Origin: G965219965 sp965219965
GTDB lineage: Bacteria > Pseudomonadota > Alphaproteobacteria > RS24
DNA: 64,000 bases
NCBI GenBank assembly: GCA_965219965.1
Contig: OZ244796.1
Coordinates: 1,426,001-1,490,000, forward strand
Direction of reading: 5' to 3'
In this document: positions 42,639-51,778 of the stretch, one piece after another
Layout of the letters: the number at the start of each line of letters is the position of its first letter
How positions within the stretch are numbered: the stretch's first letter is position 1
The notes under the pieces: generated by a model
What the model saw: only the letters and a program-made list of their open reading frames with translations
The model's database searches: none
What the model was told of the DNA's origin: nothing
Position numbers and translations under genes: made by a program

Positions 42639-43795
42639 GGCTTTAATCCAAAATCTTGCGCGGCGGCATTGAGGAAACCTTGCAGCGTGTCAAACATTTC
42701 TGGCTCATCAAGCAAAAACGCATCATGGCCTTTATCGCTGTCTATTTCAACAAAGCTCACATTCGCGCCCGCACCATTAAGTGCGCGAACCAGCATACGG
42801 CTATCATCGGGCGGGAAAAGCCAATCGGAAGTGAAAGACACCACGCAAAAGCGGGTTTGAATATCACGGAAGGCATTGGCTAGCACGCCGTCATTATCCG
42901 CCGCGATGTCAAAATAATCCATCGCACGGGTGATGTAGAGATAGCTATTGGCATCAAAACGCTCCACAAAAGTAAAACCCTGATGGCGCAAATAGCTTTC
43001 AATTTGAAAATCGGCTTCAAAACCATAGCTGAGGCTGTCGCGGTTTTGTAAATTGCGCCCAAATTTTCGCGTCAGCGCGGCTTCCGACAAATAGGTGATA
43101 TGGGCGGCCATGCGCGCCACCGCCAAACCTTTTTGTGGGGTTTGGTCGCTGTCATAATATTTGCCGCTTTGCCAATGCGGGTCGGCCATAATGGCTTGGC
43201 GACCGACTTCATGGAAAGCGATATTTTGCGCCGAATGACGCGGGCAAGCGGCAATGGGAATAGCCGTCCGCACCCGTTCGGGATAATCGGCGGTCCATTG
43301 TATCACCTGCATGCCGCCCATAGAGCCGCCAATGACACAAAAAAGATGGGCAATACCAAGCGCGTCAAGCAAGCGGGCTTGAGCGCGGACCATATCGCCA
43401 ATGGTAATGACGGGGAAATCTAGCCCATAGGGTTTGCCCGTGGCTGGATTTTCGCTGGCCGGTCCGGTGCTGCCAGCACAGCCGCCGACCACATTACTGC
43501 AAATAATGAAATAATCGTCCGGGTCAATGGGTTTGCCCTTGCCGATAAGTGATGACCACCAGCCCGCTTTGCCCGTTAGCGGATTGGTGCCAGCCGCATA
43601 TTGGTCGCCCGTCAAAGCATGGCAAATTAAAATCGCATTGGAACGGGCATTATTCAACCGCCCCCAGCTTTGATAGGAAATGGTGAAAGGTTTCAGCTCC
43701 GCCCCGCTATCCAAAGGCAAGGGGTCGTCAAAGACATGGACTTTGGCGTTGCCCTGCGGGCTGTCGGGCGGCGGGTTTTCGGCGTTTTTCGTCAT
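42635..43795 (-). CDS. metX: homoserine O-acyltransferase
   Basis: Acylates homoserine for methionine synthesis (acetyl or succinyl donor; the choice depends on a few residues I cannot assign safely). 386 residues, alpha/beta hydrolase: 'YQSWGRLNNARSNAILICHALTG' region, 'CSNVVGGCAGSTGPAS', nucleophile Ser in 'VIGGSMGGMQVIQW', and C-terminal Asp and His in 'TSDWLFPPDD' and 'DKGHDAFL'. Forms an operon with metW. Confidence 0.95.
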   Translation of the reverse strand: MTKNAENPPPDSPQGNAKVHVFDDPLPLDSGAELKPFTISYQSWGRLNNARSNAILICHALTGDQYAAGTNPLTGKAGWWSSLIGKGKPIDPDDYFIICSNVVGGCAGSTGPASENPATGKPYGLDFPVITIGDMVRAQARLLDALGIAHLFCVIGGSMGGMQVIQWTADYPERVRTAIPIAACPRHSAQNIAFHEVGRQAIMADPHWQSGKYYDSDQTPQKGLAVARMAAHITYLSEAALTRKFGRNLQNRDSLSYGFEADFQIESYLRHQGFTFVERFDANSYLYITRAMDYFDIAADNDGVLANAFRDIQTRFCVVSFTSDWLFPPDDSRMLVRALNGAGANVSFVEIDSDKGHDAFLLDEPEMFDTLQGFLNAAAQDFGLKP

Positions 43796-43905
43796 ATTCT
43801 ACTACCGACTGGTTCATACAAAAGGCGGCGCGGGCAATCTTTGGTTTGAATTTTGCCCCGCCAAATATCATACTAGCACGGAATAGATTTTATATAAGGC
43901 TGAAG

Positions 43906-44700
43906 ATGCGTGAGAAGACATTAAACCCCGCCCCCGATTTAGCCGAAATCCGTCGGCAAATTGATACAACCGATGAGGCTTTGCTGGAACTTTTGGCCAA
44001 GCGGGCAGGGCTGGTGGCGCAAGTGGCGCAAGCCAAAGCGGCTGAAGGGGCTGAAGGGATTTTGCGCCCTGCGCGTGAGGCGGCGCAAATGCGCCAATTT
44101 ATCGCTTGGCATAAGCAATCCCAATCGCCCATGCCCCTAAGCGGGCTATTGGCAATTTGGCGCGAAATTATTTCTGCGTCTATTTCACAGCAAGCCCCTT
44201 TGGGGGTGCATATTGGCGGCGGGTCGGCGGCATTGGCCGCGCTGGGACGCGCCCAATTTGGCGGGGCGGCGGCTTACCATATATATGACAATGCGCAAAA
44301 AGCGTGCGCGGCGGTGGGCGGCGATGGGCAAAGTGTCGCCGTGTTGCCTTTAGCGGGTGAAGGGGCGGACGATTGGTGGCGCGACCTGCCCGATGGGGTG
44401 AAAATTTTCGCCGCCCTGCCGCTCGTGCCGTTTTGTGGGGCGGGGGCGATTGAGGCTTTATGCGTCGGCCATGTGGTGCTGGAGCCAAGCGGCGATGATA
44501 TAATGCTTATCACTGGCGCGGTGGACGGGCTGCCCGATGGCGCACAGATTTTAGCGCGAAAGGACGGGCAATGTTTGGCCGCGCTAGATGGCGGGGCGAT
44601 GGGCGAGGCGATGCCAAAAGAGGGATTAGAAAAGATGACAAGCTCGGCTATTTTTGATAGTTACAGCCTGATTGGGCTTTGCGCCCGCATCAGCATATAG
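43906..44700 (+). CDS. chorismate mutase (AroQ type) with a C-terminal extension
   Basis: 264 residues from the ATG at 43906 (upstream in-frame codons back to 43846 lack conservation). Residues ~8-100 form an AroQ chorismate mutase: 'LAEIRRQIDTTDEALLELLAKRAGLVAQVAQAK' pattern (DxxDxxLLxLLxxRAxLxxxVAxxK) and 'ILRPAREAAQMR'. The remaining ~160 residues ('LGVHIGGGSAALAALGRAQF', 'LPDGVKIFAALPLVPFCGAG') are not a recognisable prephenate dehydratase; I do not recognise that domain. It heads a cluster with hisC and tyrA, so it probably feeds prephenate to tyrosine/phenylalanine synthesis. Confidence 0.87.
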   Translation: MREKTLNPAPDLAEIRRQIDTTDEALLELLAKRAGLVAQVAQAKAAEGAEGILRPAREAAQMRQFIAWHKQSQSPMPLSGLLAIWREIISASISQQAPLGVHIGGGSAALAALGRAQFGGAAAYHIYDNAQKACAAVGGDGQSVAVLPLAGEGADDWWRDLPDGVKIFAALPLVPFCGAGAIEALCVGHVVLEPSGDDIMLITGAVDGLPDGAQILARKDGQCLAALDGGAMGEAMPKEGLEKMTSSAIFDSYSLIGLCARISI

Positions 44701-44708
44701 GAATTTTC

Positions 44709-45797
44709 ATGTCTGCCCCGCAACCCAAATCCGGCATTATGACCCTGCCGCCCTATATGGGTGGGCAGTCGGCTTTGGCAGGTGTGGCCAATCCAGTGAA
44801 GCTGTCGGCTAATGAAACGCCTTTGGGGCCAAGCCCGAAAGCGGTCGCCGCCTATCGGGCGGTGGCGGACGCGCTGGCGGCCTATCCCGATGGCAATGCG
44901 GCAGAATTGCGGGCGGCTTTGGCGGCCAAGCACGGGCTAGCGGAAAACCAAATTATTTGCGGGGCGGGGTCGGACGAGCTGTTACAGCTTTTGGCTTTTG
45001 CCTATGCGGGGGCGGGCGATGAGGTGCTGGCCACCGAACATGGCTTTTTGGTTTTCCAACTGGCGGCGAGCGCGGCGGGGGCAACGCCTGTGCCAGTGGC
45101 GGAAGTGGGGCTGACGGCTCATGTGGATAATATCCTCGCCGCCGTGACGGGGCGGACGAAAATTATTTTTCTGGCCAATCCAAATAATCCGACCGGCACA
45201 ATGCTCGGCGCGGCAGAAATTGCGCGTCTGCATAAGGGTCTGCGCGATGATATTTTGCTGGTGCTGGACGGGGCTTATGCTGAATATGTGACCGCGCCTG
45301 ATTATGATGCGGGCTTTAAGCTGGCGGGGGCGTGCGACAATGTTTTTGTGACGCGCACATTTTCAAAAATTTACGGGCTGGCGGGTTTGCGGCTCGGCTG
45401 GGGCTATGGGGCAGAAGCGATTGTGCAAGTGCTGAACCGTTTGCGCGGCCCGTTTAATGTTTCTACGCCTGCGGCGGCGGCGGGGCTGGCCGCGCTTTCC
45501 GATGAAGCGCATTTGGAAAAAGCAATGGCGCATAATGAAAAATGGCGCGGCTGGTTGGCGGGCGAAATTGCCCAAGCGGGTTTTGCGGTGACGCCAAGCC
45601 AAGCCAATTTTGTTTTGGTTTCTTTTGCCGATGCGGGCGGGGCGGAACAGGCCGATAAGGCTTTGCAGGACGATGGCATTATTGCGCGGCGGCTGGATTC
45701 TTACGGCTTGCCCCATGCGTTGCGAATTACTATTGGTTTGGAAGACGCGATGCGGCGTGTCGCAAAAATTTTCCACACGCTTGGAGATGGAAAATGA
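44709..45797 (+). CDS. hisC: histidinol-phosphate/aromatic aminotransferase
   Basis: PLP fold-type I aminotransferase, 362 residues from the ATG at 44709 (TAGGA upstream). 'VKLSANETPLGPSPKAV', 'GAGSDELLQLLAFAYAG', 'LANPNNPTGTMLG', PLP lysine in 'TRTFSKIYGLAGLRLGWGYG', and 'RRLDSYGLPHALRITIG'. Sequence matches HisC; placement between chorismate mutase and prephenate dehydrogenase suggests it also, or mainly, transaminates aromatic precursors, as known for some HisC enzymes. It overlaps tyrA by four bases. Confidence 0.92.
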   Translation: MSAPQPKSGIMTLPPYMGGQSALAGVANPVKLSANETPLGPSPKAVAAYRAVADALAAYPDGNAAELRAALAAKHGLAENQIICGAGSDELLQLLAFAYAGAGDEVLATEHGFLVFQLAASAAGATPVPVAEVGLTAHVDNILAAVTGRTKIIFLANPNNPTGTMLGAAEIARLHKGLRDDILLVLDGAYAEYVTAPDYDAGFKLAGACDNVFVTRTFSKIYGLAGLRLGWGYGAEAIVQVLNRLRGPFNVSTPAAAAGLAALSDEAHLEKAMAHNEKWRGWLAGEIAQAGFAVTPSQANFVLVSFADAGGAEQADKALQDDGIIARRLDSYGLPHALRITIGLEDAMRRVAKIFHTLGDGK

Positions 45798-46735
45798 GCA
45801 AACCACATATTGCATTATTGGGCTTGGGTCTGCTGGGCGCGTCACTTGGCCACGCGCTTAAACGCGGCAAGCTGGCCGAAAAAATAACGGGCTTTGATGT
45901 GTCCGCCGATGTCGGCAAGCGGGCGGGTGAAATTGGGTTCATAGATGCGTTGGCCGATAGCGCGAGTGCGGCGGTGGACGGCGCGGATATTGTTTTTTTG
46001 AATGTGCCGATTAGCGCGATGGCGCAAGTGGCAAGCGATTGCGCGGGCGGGTTAAAGACGGGCGCGATTGTCACCGATATTGGCTCGGTCAAACAAGCGG
46101 TGATAGAAGCGGTGCAAGCGGTTCTGCCCGAAGGGGTGCATTTTGTCGCTGGCCACCCCATTGCGGGGACAGAAAATTCTGGCCCTGAGGCGGGCTTTGC
46201 CGAACTTTTTGACGGACGCTGGTGCATTTTAACGCCCAATGAAACCACCGATATTGCGGCTTTGGCGGCGGTCAAGACGCTGTGGGAAAAAATGGGCTGC
46301 CATGTGGATACGATGGACGCAACCCATCATGATTTGGTGCTGGCCATTACCAGCCATGTGCCGCATTTAATTGCGTATAATATTGTCGGCACGGCGGCGG
46401 ATTTGGAGCAGGTGACGCAAAGCGAAGTGATTAAATATAGCGCGGGCGGTTTCCGTGACTTCACCCGCATTGCCGCATCTGACCCATTGATGTGGCGCGA
46501 TGTGTTTTTGAATAATTCCGAAGCGGTGCTGGAAATGCTGGGGCGGTTTAGCGAAGACCTGACCGCTTTGCAAAAGGCGATAAGGTGGAAAGATGGTGAC
46601 GCTTTGTTGAAACTCTTTGCCCATACGCGCAATATCAGGCAGGAAATTATTGAGGCGGGGCAGGAAACGCCCGATGCGGATTTTGGACGGGGTAAAACGA
46701 AAAGCAAAACGAAAAGTAAAACTGGGCGCGGTTAA
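45794..46735 (+). CDS. tyrA: prephenate/arogenate dehydrogenase family protein
   Basis: NAD(P)-dependent oxidative decarboxylation in tyrosine synthesis. 313 residues: Rossmann motif 'IALLGLGLLGASLGHAL', 'VTDIGSVKQAVIEAV', catalytic His region 'VAGHPIAGTENSGPEAG', and 'TSHVPHLIAYNIVG'. The C-terminal tail is a Lys/Thr/Ser repeat ('KTKSKTKSKTG'). No ACT domain is fused. Last gene of the aromatic cluster. Confidence 0.94.
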   Translation: MSKPHIALLGLGLLGASLGHALKRGKLAEKITGFDVSADVGKRAGEIGFIDALADSASAAVDGADIVFLNVPISAMAQVASDCAGGLKTGAIVTDIGSVKQAVIEAVQAVLPEGVHFVAGHPIAGTENSGPEAGFAELFDGRWCILTPNETTDIAALAAVKTLWEKMGCHVDTMDATHHDLVLAITSHVPHLIAYNIVGTAADLEQVTQSEVIKYSAGGFRDFTRIAASDPLMWRDVFLNNSEAVLEMLGRFSEDLTALQKAIRWKDGDALLKLFAHTRNIRQEIIEAGQETPDADFGRGKTKSKTKSKTGRG

Positions 46736-46737
46736 AT

Positions 46738-47376
46738 TTATACATCATGCCCGCCGCCTAAATTAAACAGCGCGAATAAATAGCGCGTATATTCGCCAAG
46801 CAAAAGGCTGAATGTGCCGGGATAGTGCCACCATTTTTCCAGTTTCACCCCTTGCGGGTTAATCGGGTGGGCAATCAGGCGGATATTGGGCATCACACGG
46901 CGCATTTCAATTAAAGTGCGCGGAATGTGATGGGTGCTGGTGACAATAATGAGCGAGCGATAGCCTTGTATCCGCGCCCAAAGGCGGGCTTCCACCGCAT
47001 TGCCAACCGTATTGCCCGCGCGGTAATCTAAATCCACACAGCATTTTATTTTATCACCCATAGCGGGTGCGAAATTCAAAATCGTTTCCATGCTGACATT
47101 TTCATTCACCCCGCTAATGAGCAAACGCCGCCCGCGCTTTTCGCCCATCAGGCGCAAGCCTTCCTCAATGCGGATACGCGAAGAGCCGGTTAGCACCACA
47201 ATGCCATCGGCCTGCGGGGTGGGGTTATTGCTAATGGCCTGAGCGCGGCGGCCTTCGGCAAAAAGCACAAAACTCACAGCATAAAGCACAAATAAAGCCG
47301 CCAGCAACCATGCCAGTCCGCGCTTCCATGCTTTGGGTTTGGGGTGGAGCAAATGAAAATCCGTGTCACGCGGCAT
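46738..47376 (-). CDS. YdcF family (DUF218) membrane-anchored protein
   Basis: 212 residues with one N-terminal transmembrane helix ('LAWLLAALFVLYAVSFVLF') after a basic cytoplasmic segment, and a DUF218 domain: 'ADGIVVLTGSSRIRIEEGLRLM', 'LLISGVNENVSMETIL', 'IVTSTHHIPRTLIEMRRVMP'. Family members (YdcF, SanA, ElyC) are linked to envelope functions, with no settled reaction. It lies two bases downstream of ftsX; this ftsE-ftsX-YdcF order is frequent in alphaproteobacteria. Confidence 0.88.
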   Translation of the reverse strand: MPRDTDFHLLHPKPKAWKRGLAWLLAALFVLYAVSFVLFAEGRRAQAISNNPTPQADGIVVLTGSSRIRIEEGLRLMGEKRGRRLLISGVNENVSMETILNFAPAMGDKIKCCVDLDYRAGNTVGNAVEARLWARIQGYRSLIIVTSTHHIPRTLIEMRRVMPNIRLIAHPINPQGVKLEKWWHYPGTFSLLLGEYTRYLFALFNLGGGHDV

Positions 47377-47378
47377 GG

Positions 47379-48242
47379 CTAGAGGCTTTCTTTAAGCGTG
47401 CGTAAAACATAATGGCGGGTGATGAACCCGCAAAAAAATACGCTGATAAATGGCACGGCGACATGAGGGCGAAAATTAAATGCGGCGGATGGCGGCAAGG
47501 GCGACATATCGCCGACAATATAAAAAACGCCAAGCGCGAGTAAAAAACCAATGCCGCATGACAGACATGATTGGCGCAAAAGATGCGAGCCAAATTGCCG
47601 CGCAATGAAATTATCGCTCGCGCCGATAAGATGAAGAACATCTAAAATTTCGCGGTTGGCAATCAGCGCGGCACGGGTGGCGAAGCTCAACACTGTGCCA
47701 GAGGCGGCCAGAACGAGGAGCAAAATAAGCCCCGCCAGCAGGCGCAAGAGATTTGCCCCGCGCTCTAAAGTGTTGCGCCATCTTCCATGCGTGTCCAAGG
47801 CCGCGCCGGGTGCGACGGCTTTTAATTCTATGGCCAAAGCCTTTTGGTTGAGGGTTTTGGTTTCGTCCAATTCAATTTCAATCATCACGGGCAAGGGCAG
47901 GTCGTCAGTGACATTGCCTTTGCCGAGCCATGGTTCAAGCAAAGCAATTAAATCTTGGTGCGGGGTTTGGCGCACCGATTTAATCCCCGAAGTGCGGTTG
48001 AGAATTTTCATAACGGGTTTGATTTGCTCGCTTGCGCTTTGGGTGCTGTGTTCAACAATTTGCACAGTGGCGGCATGGCTGGCCTGTTTGAGCCATTGGG
48101 CGGCCATATTATCCACGAGCAAAGCCGCGCCCAATGCGAGGCAGGCGAGAAAACACATAGTCGTCATCACCACGCCCAAAGCCGCCCCGCCAATCGCGCC
48201 ATAGGGTAAAATGCTGGTGCGTCTTTTGCGAGGGATTATCAT
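47379..48242 (-). CDS. ftsX: cell division protein FtsX
   Basis: Permease-like subunit of FtsEX, which controls peptidoglycan hydrolases at the septum. 287 residues from 'MIIPRKRRTSILPYG' (ATG 48242, overlapping the ftsE stop by four bases). Four transmembrane segments: one near residues 20-45, a large periplasmic loop, then three near 165-190, 215-240 and 255-280, with 'LIGASDNFIARQFGSHLLRQ' between. The EnvC-like protein at 26563-27732 is a plausible downstream partner, by analogy with E. coli. Confidence 0.92.
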   Translation of the reverse strand: MIIPRKRRTSILPYGAIGGAALGVVMTTMCFLACLALGAALLVDNMAAQWLKQASHAATVQIVEHSTQSASEQIKPVMKILNRTSGIKSVRQTPHQDLIALLEPWLGKGNVTDDLPLPVMIEIELDETKTLNQKALAIELKAVAPGAALDTHGRWRNTLERGANLLRLLAGLILLLVLAASGTVLSFATRAALIANREILDVLHLIGASDNFIARQFGSHLLRQSCLSCGIGFLLALGVFYIVGDMSPLPPSAAFNFRPHVAVPFISVFFCGFITRHYVLRTLKESL

Positions 48243-48925
48243 GGTGCTTCTTTCTGGTCGGCGGGCAAAATCTGCAAACGGCCTTGCGTGAGATGCAGGC
48301 GCGGATAGGCAAAGCCTTGCCATAAATGCTGGTCATGGGTGGCGACAATCACAGTTGTGCCTTGTCGGTTGAGTTCCACCAGCAAGCGCATGAGCCGCCG
48401 CCCCATATCGGGGTCAACATTGCCCGTGGGTTCATCGGCGACAATAATTTCAGGGCGGTTGACCACAGCGCGGGCTATGGCGGCGCGTTGTTGCTCGCCG
48501 CCCGATAAAACAGATGGCAGGCTTTGGGCTTTATCGCCTAATCCGACCCAATCTAAGAGTTCTAAAATGTTGCGCTGATAATGCTGCTCGCGCTCGCCCA
48601 TAGCGCGAAGCGGCAAAGCCACATTTTCATAAATGCTCATATGGTCTAGGAGGCGGAATTCTTGAAACACCACACCAATTTTGCGGCGGATGTAAGGTAA
48701 ATCTTGGCGCGGCAAAGCGTCCGTGTTTTTGTCAAATAAATACACCGCGCCGCGATTGGGTTTAAGTGCGAGAAAAACCAGCCGTAAGAGCGAGGTCTTA
48801 CCCGCGCCCGATGGGCCAGTGAGAAAATGAAACGAGCCACGCGGCAAGTTGAAATTGATATTATGAAGCGCGTCCGTGCTATCGGCATCATAATTCAGGC
48901 TGACATTTTCAAAGCGCACCACCAT
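48239..48925 (-). CDS. ftsE: cell division ATP-binding protein FtsE
   Basis: ABC-type ATPase paired with FtsX. 228 residues: Walker A 'LTGPSGAGKTSLLRLVFL', Q-loop in 'GVVFQEFRLLDHMSIYENVALPL' context, signature 'LSGGEQQRAAIARAVVNRPE', Walker B 'IIVADEPTGNVDPDMG', and switch His in 'VIVATHDQHL'. It overlaps ftsX by four bases and follows lysA by 14 bases. Confidence 0.96.
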   Translation of the reverse strand: MVVRFENVSLNYDADSTDALHNINFNLPRGSFHFLTGPSGAGKTSLLRLVFLALKPNRGAVYLFDKNTDALPRQDLPYIRRKIGVVFQEFRLLDHMSIYENVALPLRAMGEREQHYQRNILELLDWVGLGDKAQSLPSVLSGGEQQRAAIARAVVNRPEIIVADEPTGNVDPDMGRRLMRLLVELNRQGTTVIVATHDQHLWQGFAYPRLHLTQGRLQILPADQKEAP

Positions 48926-48939
48926 GCCATTTCTGCCCC

Positions 48940-50205
48940 TTAATTTTGTTTAAGCCAATCGGGCAGGGATTGGGCGGCGGCTAGCGCGTCATAGCTTGGG
49001 CGCGGGCGGGTGATGGCAAAGCGGTCGGCTTGCACCATAATTTCGGGCGCGGGCAGGCGGCTATTGTAATGTGAGCCAAGCACCGCGCCATAGGCACCCG
49101 TGCTGAATATGGCCAAGAGGTCGCCCGCTTGCGGGGTGGGCAGGGTGCGGTCAAGGCCAAGAAAATCGCCCGTTTCGCAAACTGGCCCGACAATATCCCA
49201 CAGCATATCTTTGCCTTTAAGCGGGCGGGTCGGGGCGATGTGGTGATAGGCATTATAAAGGGTCGGGCGCATGAGTTCGGTCATGGCCGCGTCCACAATA
49301 ATAAAATTTTTCGCCGTGCCGCTTTTGGTGCGAATGACGGAGGTCACCAAAATGCCCGCATGGGCGGCAATGAAGCGGCCCGGTTCAATGAATAAAGCGC
49401 ACCCGCTTTGGCCAAAAGTTTTTTCAATCAGCGCGGCATAGGCTTGCGGGTCAGGCGTAGGGCTTTGCGGGTCATAAGCAATGCCCAAACCGCCGCCTAA
49501 ATCTAAGCGGTCAATTTTGTGGCCGTCTTGGCGTAGCGTGTTGAGCAGTTGCGCGGTTTTTGCAAAAGCCTGCTCAAAAGGTTTGAGTTGGGTAATTTGA
49601 CTGCCAATATGAATGGCAATGCCGCGTATGGTGATGTTGGCCAATGCGGCGGCATGGGCGAAAGCGGCTGGGGCATCGTCAAAGGCAATGCCAAATTTAC
49701 TTTCTGCTTTACCCGTAGAAATTTTTTCATGCGCCCCTGCGGCAATATCGGGGTTGATGCGTAAGGCGATATTGGCGGTGGTGTTTTGTTCGGTGGCAAT
49801 GGTGGACAGCAAGTTTAGCTCGTCCATGCTTTCTATATTAAATTGACCAATGCCTGCTTGCAGGGCGGCACGCATTTCATCGCCCGTTTTGCCAACGCCC
49901 GAAAAAATAATTTTCTCCGCCGCAATGCCCGCCGCTAAAGCGCGGTGCAATTCGCCTTGCGACACAATATCCGCACCCGCCCCAAGTCGGGCGAGGGTGG
50001 ACACAAGGGCGAGATTGTCATTGGCTTTCAGCGCGTAGCAAATGGTGGTGTCGGTTTTGGCAAAGGCTTTGGCGAGCTGGTTGTAATTATCGGTCAGCGC
50101 GGTGCTGCTATAGCAATGAAAGGGCGTGCCAATTTGCGCGGCCAGCGTGTCTATATTGACTTGCTCGGCAAAAAGCTGGCCGTCTTGATAGGTGAAATTA
50201 TCCAT
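48940..50205 (-). CDS. lysA: diaminopimelate decarboxylase
   Basis: Last step of lysine synthesis; PLP enzyme with an alanine racemase-like barrel. 421 residues: 'PFHCYSSTALTDNY', PLP lysine in 'ICYALKANDNLALVSTLA', 'GAGADIVSQGELHRAL', 'RLDLGGGLGIAY', 'EPGRFIAAHAGILVT', 'DAAMTELMRPTLYNAYH' and 'VGPVCETGDFLG'. The start overlaps the end of the small lipoprotein gene by eight bases. Order argH, lipoprotein, lysA. Confidence 0.97.
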   Translation of the reverse strand: MDNFTYQDGQLFAEQVNIDTLAAQIGTPFHCYSSTALTDNYNQLAKAFAKTDTTICYALKANDNLALVSTLARLGAGADIVSQGELHRALAAGIAAEKIIFSGVGKTGDEMRAALQAGIGQFNIESMDELNLLSTIATEQNTTANIALRINPDIAAGAHEKISTGKAESKFGIAFDDAPAAFAHAAALANITIRGIAIHIGSQITQLKPFEQAFAKTAQLLNTLRQDGHKIDRLDLGGGLGIAYDPQSPTPDPQAYAALIEKTFGQSGCALFIEPGRFIAAHAGILVTSVIRTKSGTAKNFIIVDAAMTELMRPTLYNAYHHIAPTRPLKGKDMLWDIVGPVCETGDFLGLDRTLPTPQAGDLLAIFSTGAYGAVLGSHYNSRLPAPEIMVQADRFAITRPRPSYDALAAAQSLPDWLKQN

Positions 50206-50335
50206 GCGCGTTTATCCCTATGGGCGCGAGGCGGGCTTCGGGGAAATATAAATCCCCGCGCCGCCCGCAAGCGGATAGGGGCAAAAGGCTGGCCAAAAGG
50301 CAAAGCATGAGCAGGGCGGAAAATAGCTTTTGCAT
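50198..50335 (-). CDS. small lipoprotein of the LptM (YifL) type
   Basis: A 45-residue protein. A basic-hydrophobic signal segment of about 20 residues ends in the lipobox L-S-A-C, and the mature start 'CGRRGDLYFPEARLAP' fits the short LptM/YifL family (usual form CGxKGPLYxP). In E. coli LptM assists LptD maturation at the outer membrane. The ATG directly follows the argH TAA, and the gene's end overlaps the lysA ATG by eight bases. Position next to argH and lysA is typical of such lipoproteins. Confidence 0.85.
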   Translation of the reverse strand: MQKLFSALLMLCLLASLLPLSACGRRGDLYFPEARLAPIGINAHG

Positions 50336-51741
50336 TTAGCCCTCCGCTTTTTTCGGTGCTTTTTGCAATTTTTTAAGCCATGCTTGCGCGGCGGCTTTCA
50401 CATGAGCAGGCGCGGTGCCGCCCAAGCTGGTGCGGCTGGCAACAGAATTTTCCACGCTCAACACAGTGTAAATGTCTTTGGTGATGGCACTTTCCACGCT
50501 TTGCATTTTTTCAAGCGGCAATTCATGCAAGGCACAATTTTCTTTTTCGGCCAAAGCGACGAGCTGACCTGTGGCCTGATGGGCTTGGCGGAAGGGCAAG
50601 CCGCCCTCACGCACCAACCAATCGGCCATATCGGTGGCCGTGGCAAAACCCGCACCGGCGGCGGCGGCCATTTTTTCCGTGTCGGGCTGTAAATGGGTAA
50701 GCATGCCCGTCATGGCGGCGAGGCAGAGGGCGAGATTGTCAAAAGCATCAAACGCGCCTTCTTTATCTTCCTGCATATCTTTGGAATAAGCCAGCGGCAG
50801 ACCTTTCATCACAATCATCAGGCCAAGCCCCGCGCCAATAATCCGCCCCGTTTTGGCGCGAACGAGTTCCGCCGCATCAGGATTGCGCTTTTGCGGCATA
50901 ATGCTAGAGCCAGTGGAAAAATTATCGGGCAATGTGATAAAGCTAAAGGGCGCGGAGGCAAAAATCACAATTTCCTCAGCCAGCCGTGACAGATGGGTGG
51001 CGCAAATCGCCCCGCATGTTAAGGTTTCCATAACAAAATCGCGGTCGGACACGCTGTCAATGGAATTGGCCGTGGGTTGGTCAAAGCCAAGTGCTTTGGC
51101 GGTTTGCTGGCGGTCAATGGGAAAACCCGTACCCGCCAATGCCGCCGCCCCAAGCGGGGATTGGTTCAGCCGCTTACGCGCATCTTCAAAACGGCTTATG
51201 TCGCGGGCGAGCATTTCCACATAGGCCAGCAAATGATGCCCCCATGTCACGGGCTGGGCGGTTTGTAAATGGGTAAAGCCGGGCATGAGCGTGGCGTGAT
51301 GTTTATCGGCTTGGGTGGCCAGAACTTTTTGCAATGCTGTAATTTGGGTGATAAAGCCGTCAATGGTGTCGCGCACATAAAGTTTGAAATCGGTCGCCAC
51401 TTGGTCATTGCGCGAACGGGCCGTGTGCAACCGTCCGGCGGGGTCGCCAATAAGCTCCCCAAGCCGTGCTTCAATGTTCATGTGAATATCTTCCAACGCA
51501 TCGCTAAAGGTGAAAGTGTCGGCAGCAATTTCTTTTTTCACCTCATCAAGCCCGCCCAAAATGGCTTTGGCATCGGCGGCGGTGATAATGTTTGTATCGG
51601 CCAGCATTTGACAATGCGCCTTTGGACGCGGCAATGTCGTGCATGGCCAGCCTTTTGTCAAAACCAATGGAGGCGTTGATTTCTTCCATAATCGTCGTCA
51701 GGGTCGCCTTGATAACGTCCGCCCCATATTTTATGTGCCAT
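50336..51741 (-). pseudogene. argH: argininosuccinate lyase, broken by two frameshifts near the 5' end
   Basis: Would cleave argininosuccinate to arginine and fumarate. The body (51618 to 50336) is intact: 'ALEDIHMNIEARLGELIG', 'RLHTARSRNDQVATD', 'PGFTHLQTAQPVTWGHHLLA', and the signature 'GSSIMPQKRNPD'. The expected N-terminus is present in pieces: from the ATG at 51741 'MAHKIWGGRYQGDPDD', then in another frame 'IMEEINASIGFDKRLAMHDIAASK', then in the third frame 'AHCQMLADTN'. Shifts lie near 51693-51699 and 51617-51624; each is equivalent to one extra base. Removing both gives about 467 residues, the family's size. Either recent damage or sequencing/assembly errors. The rest of the operon is intact. 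Confidence 0.88.
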
Positions 51742-51778
51742 AATGTAACCCTACTTACCCTTATGTGACCGCCCTATA

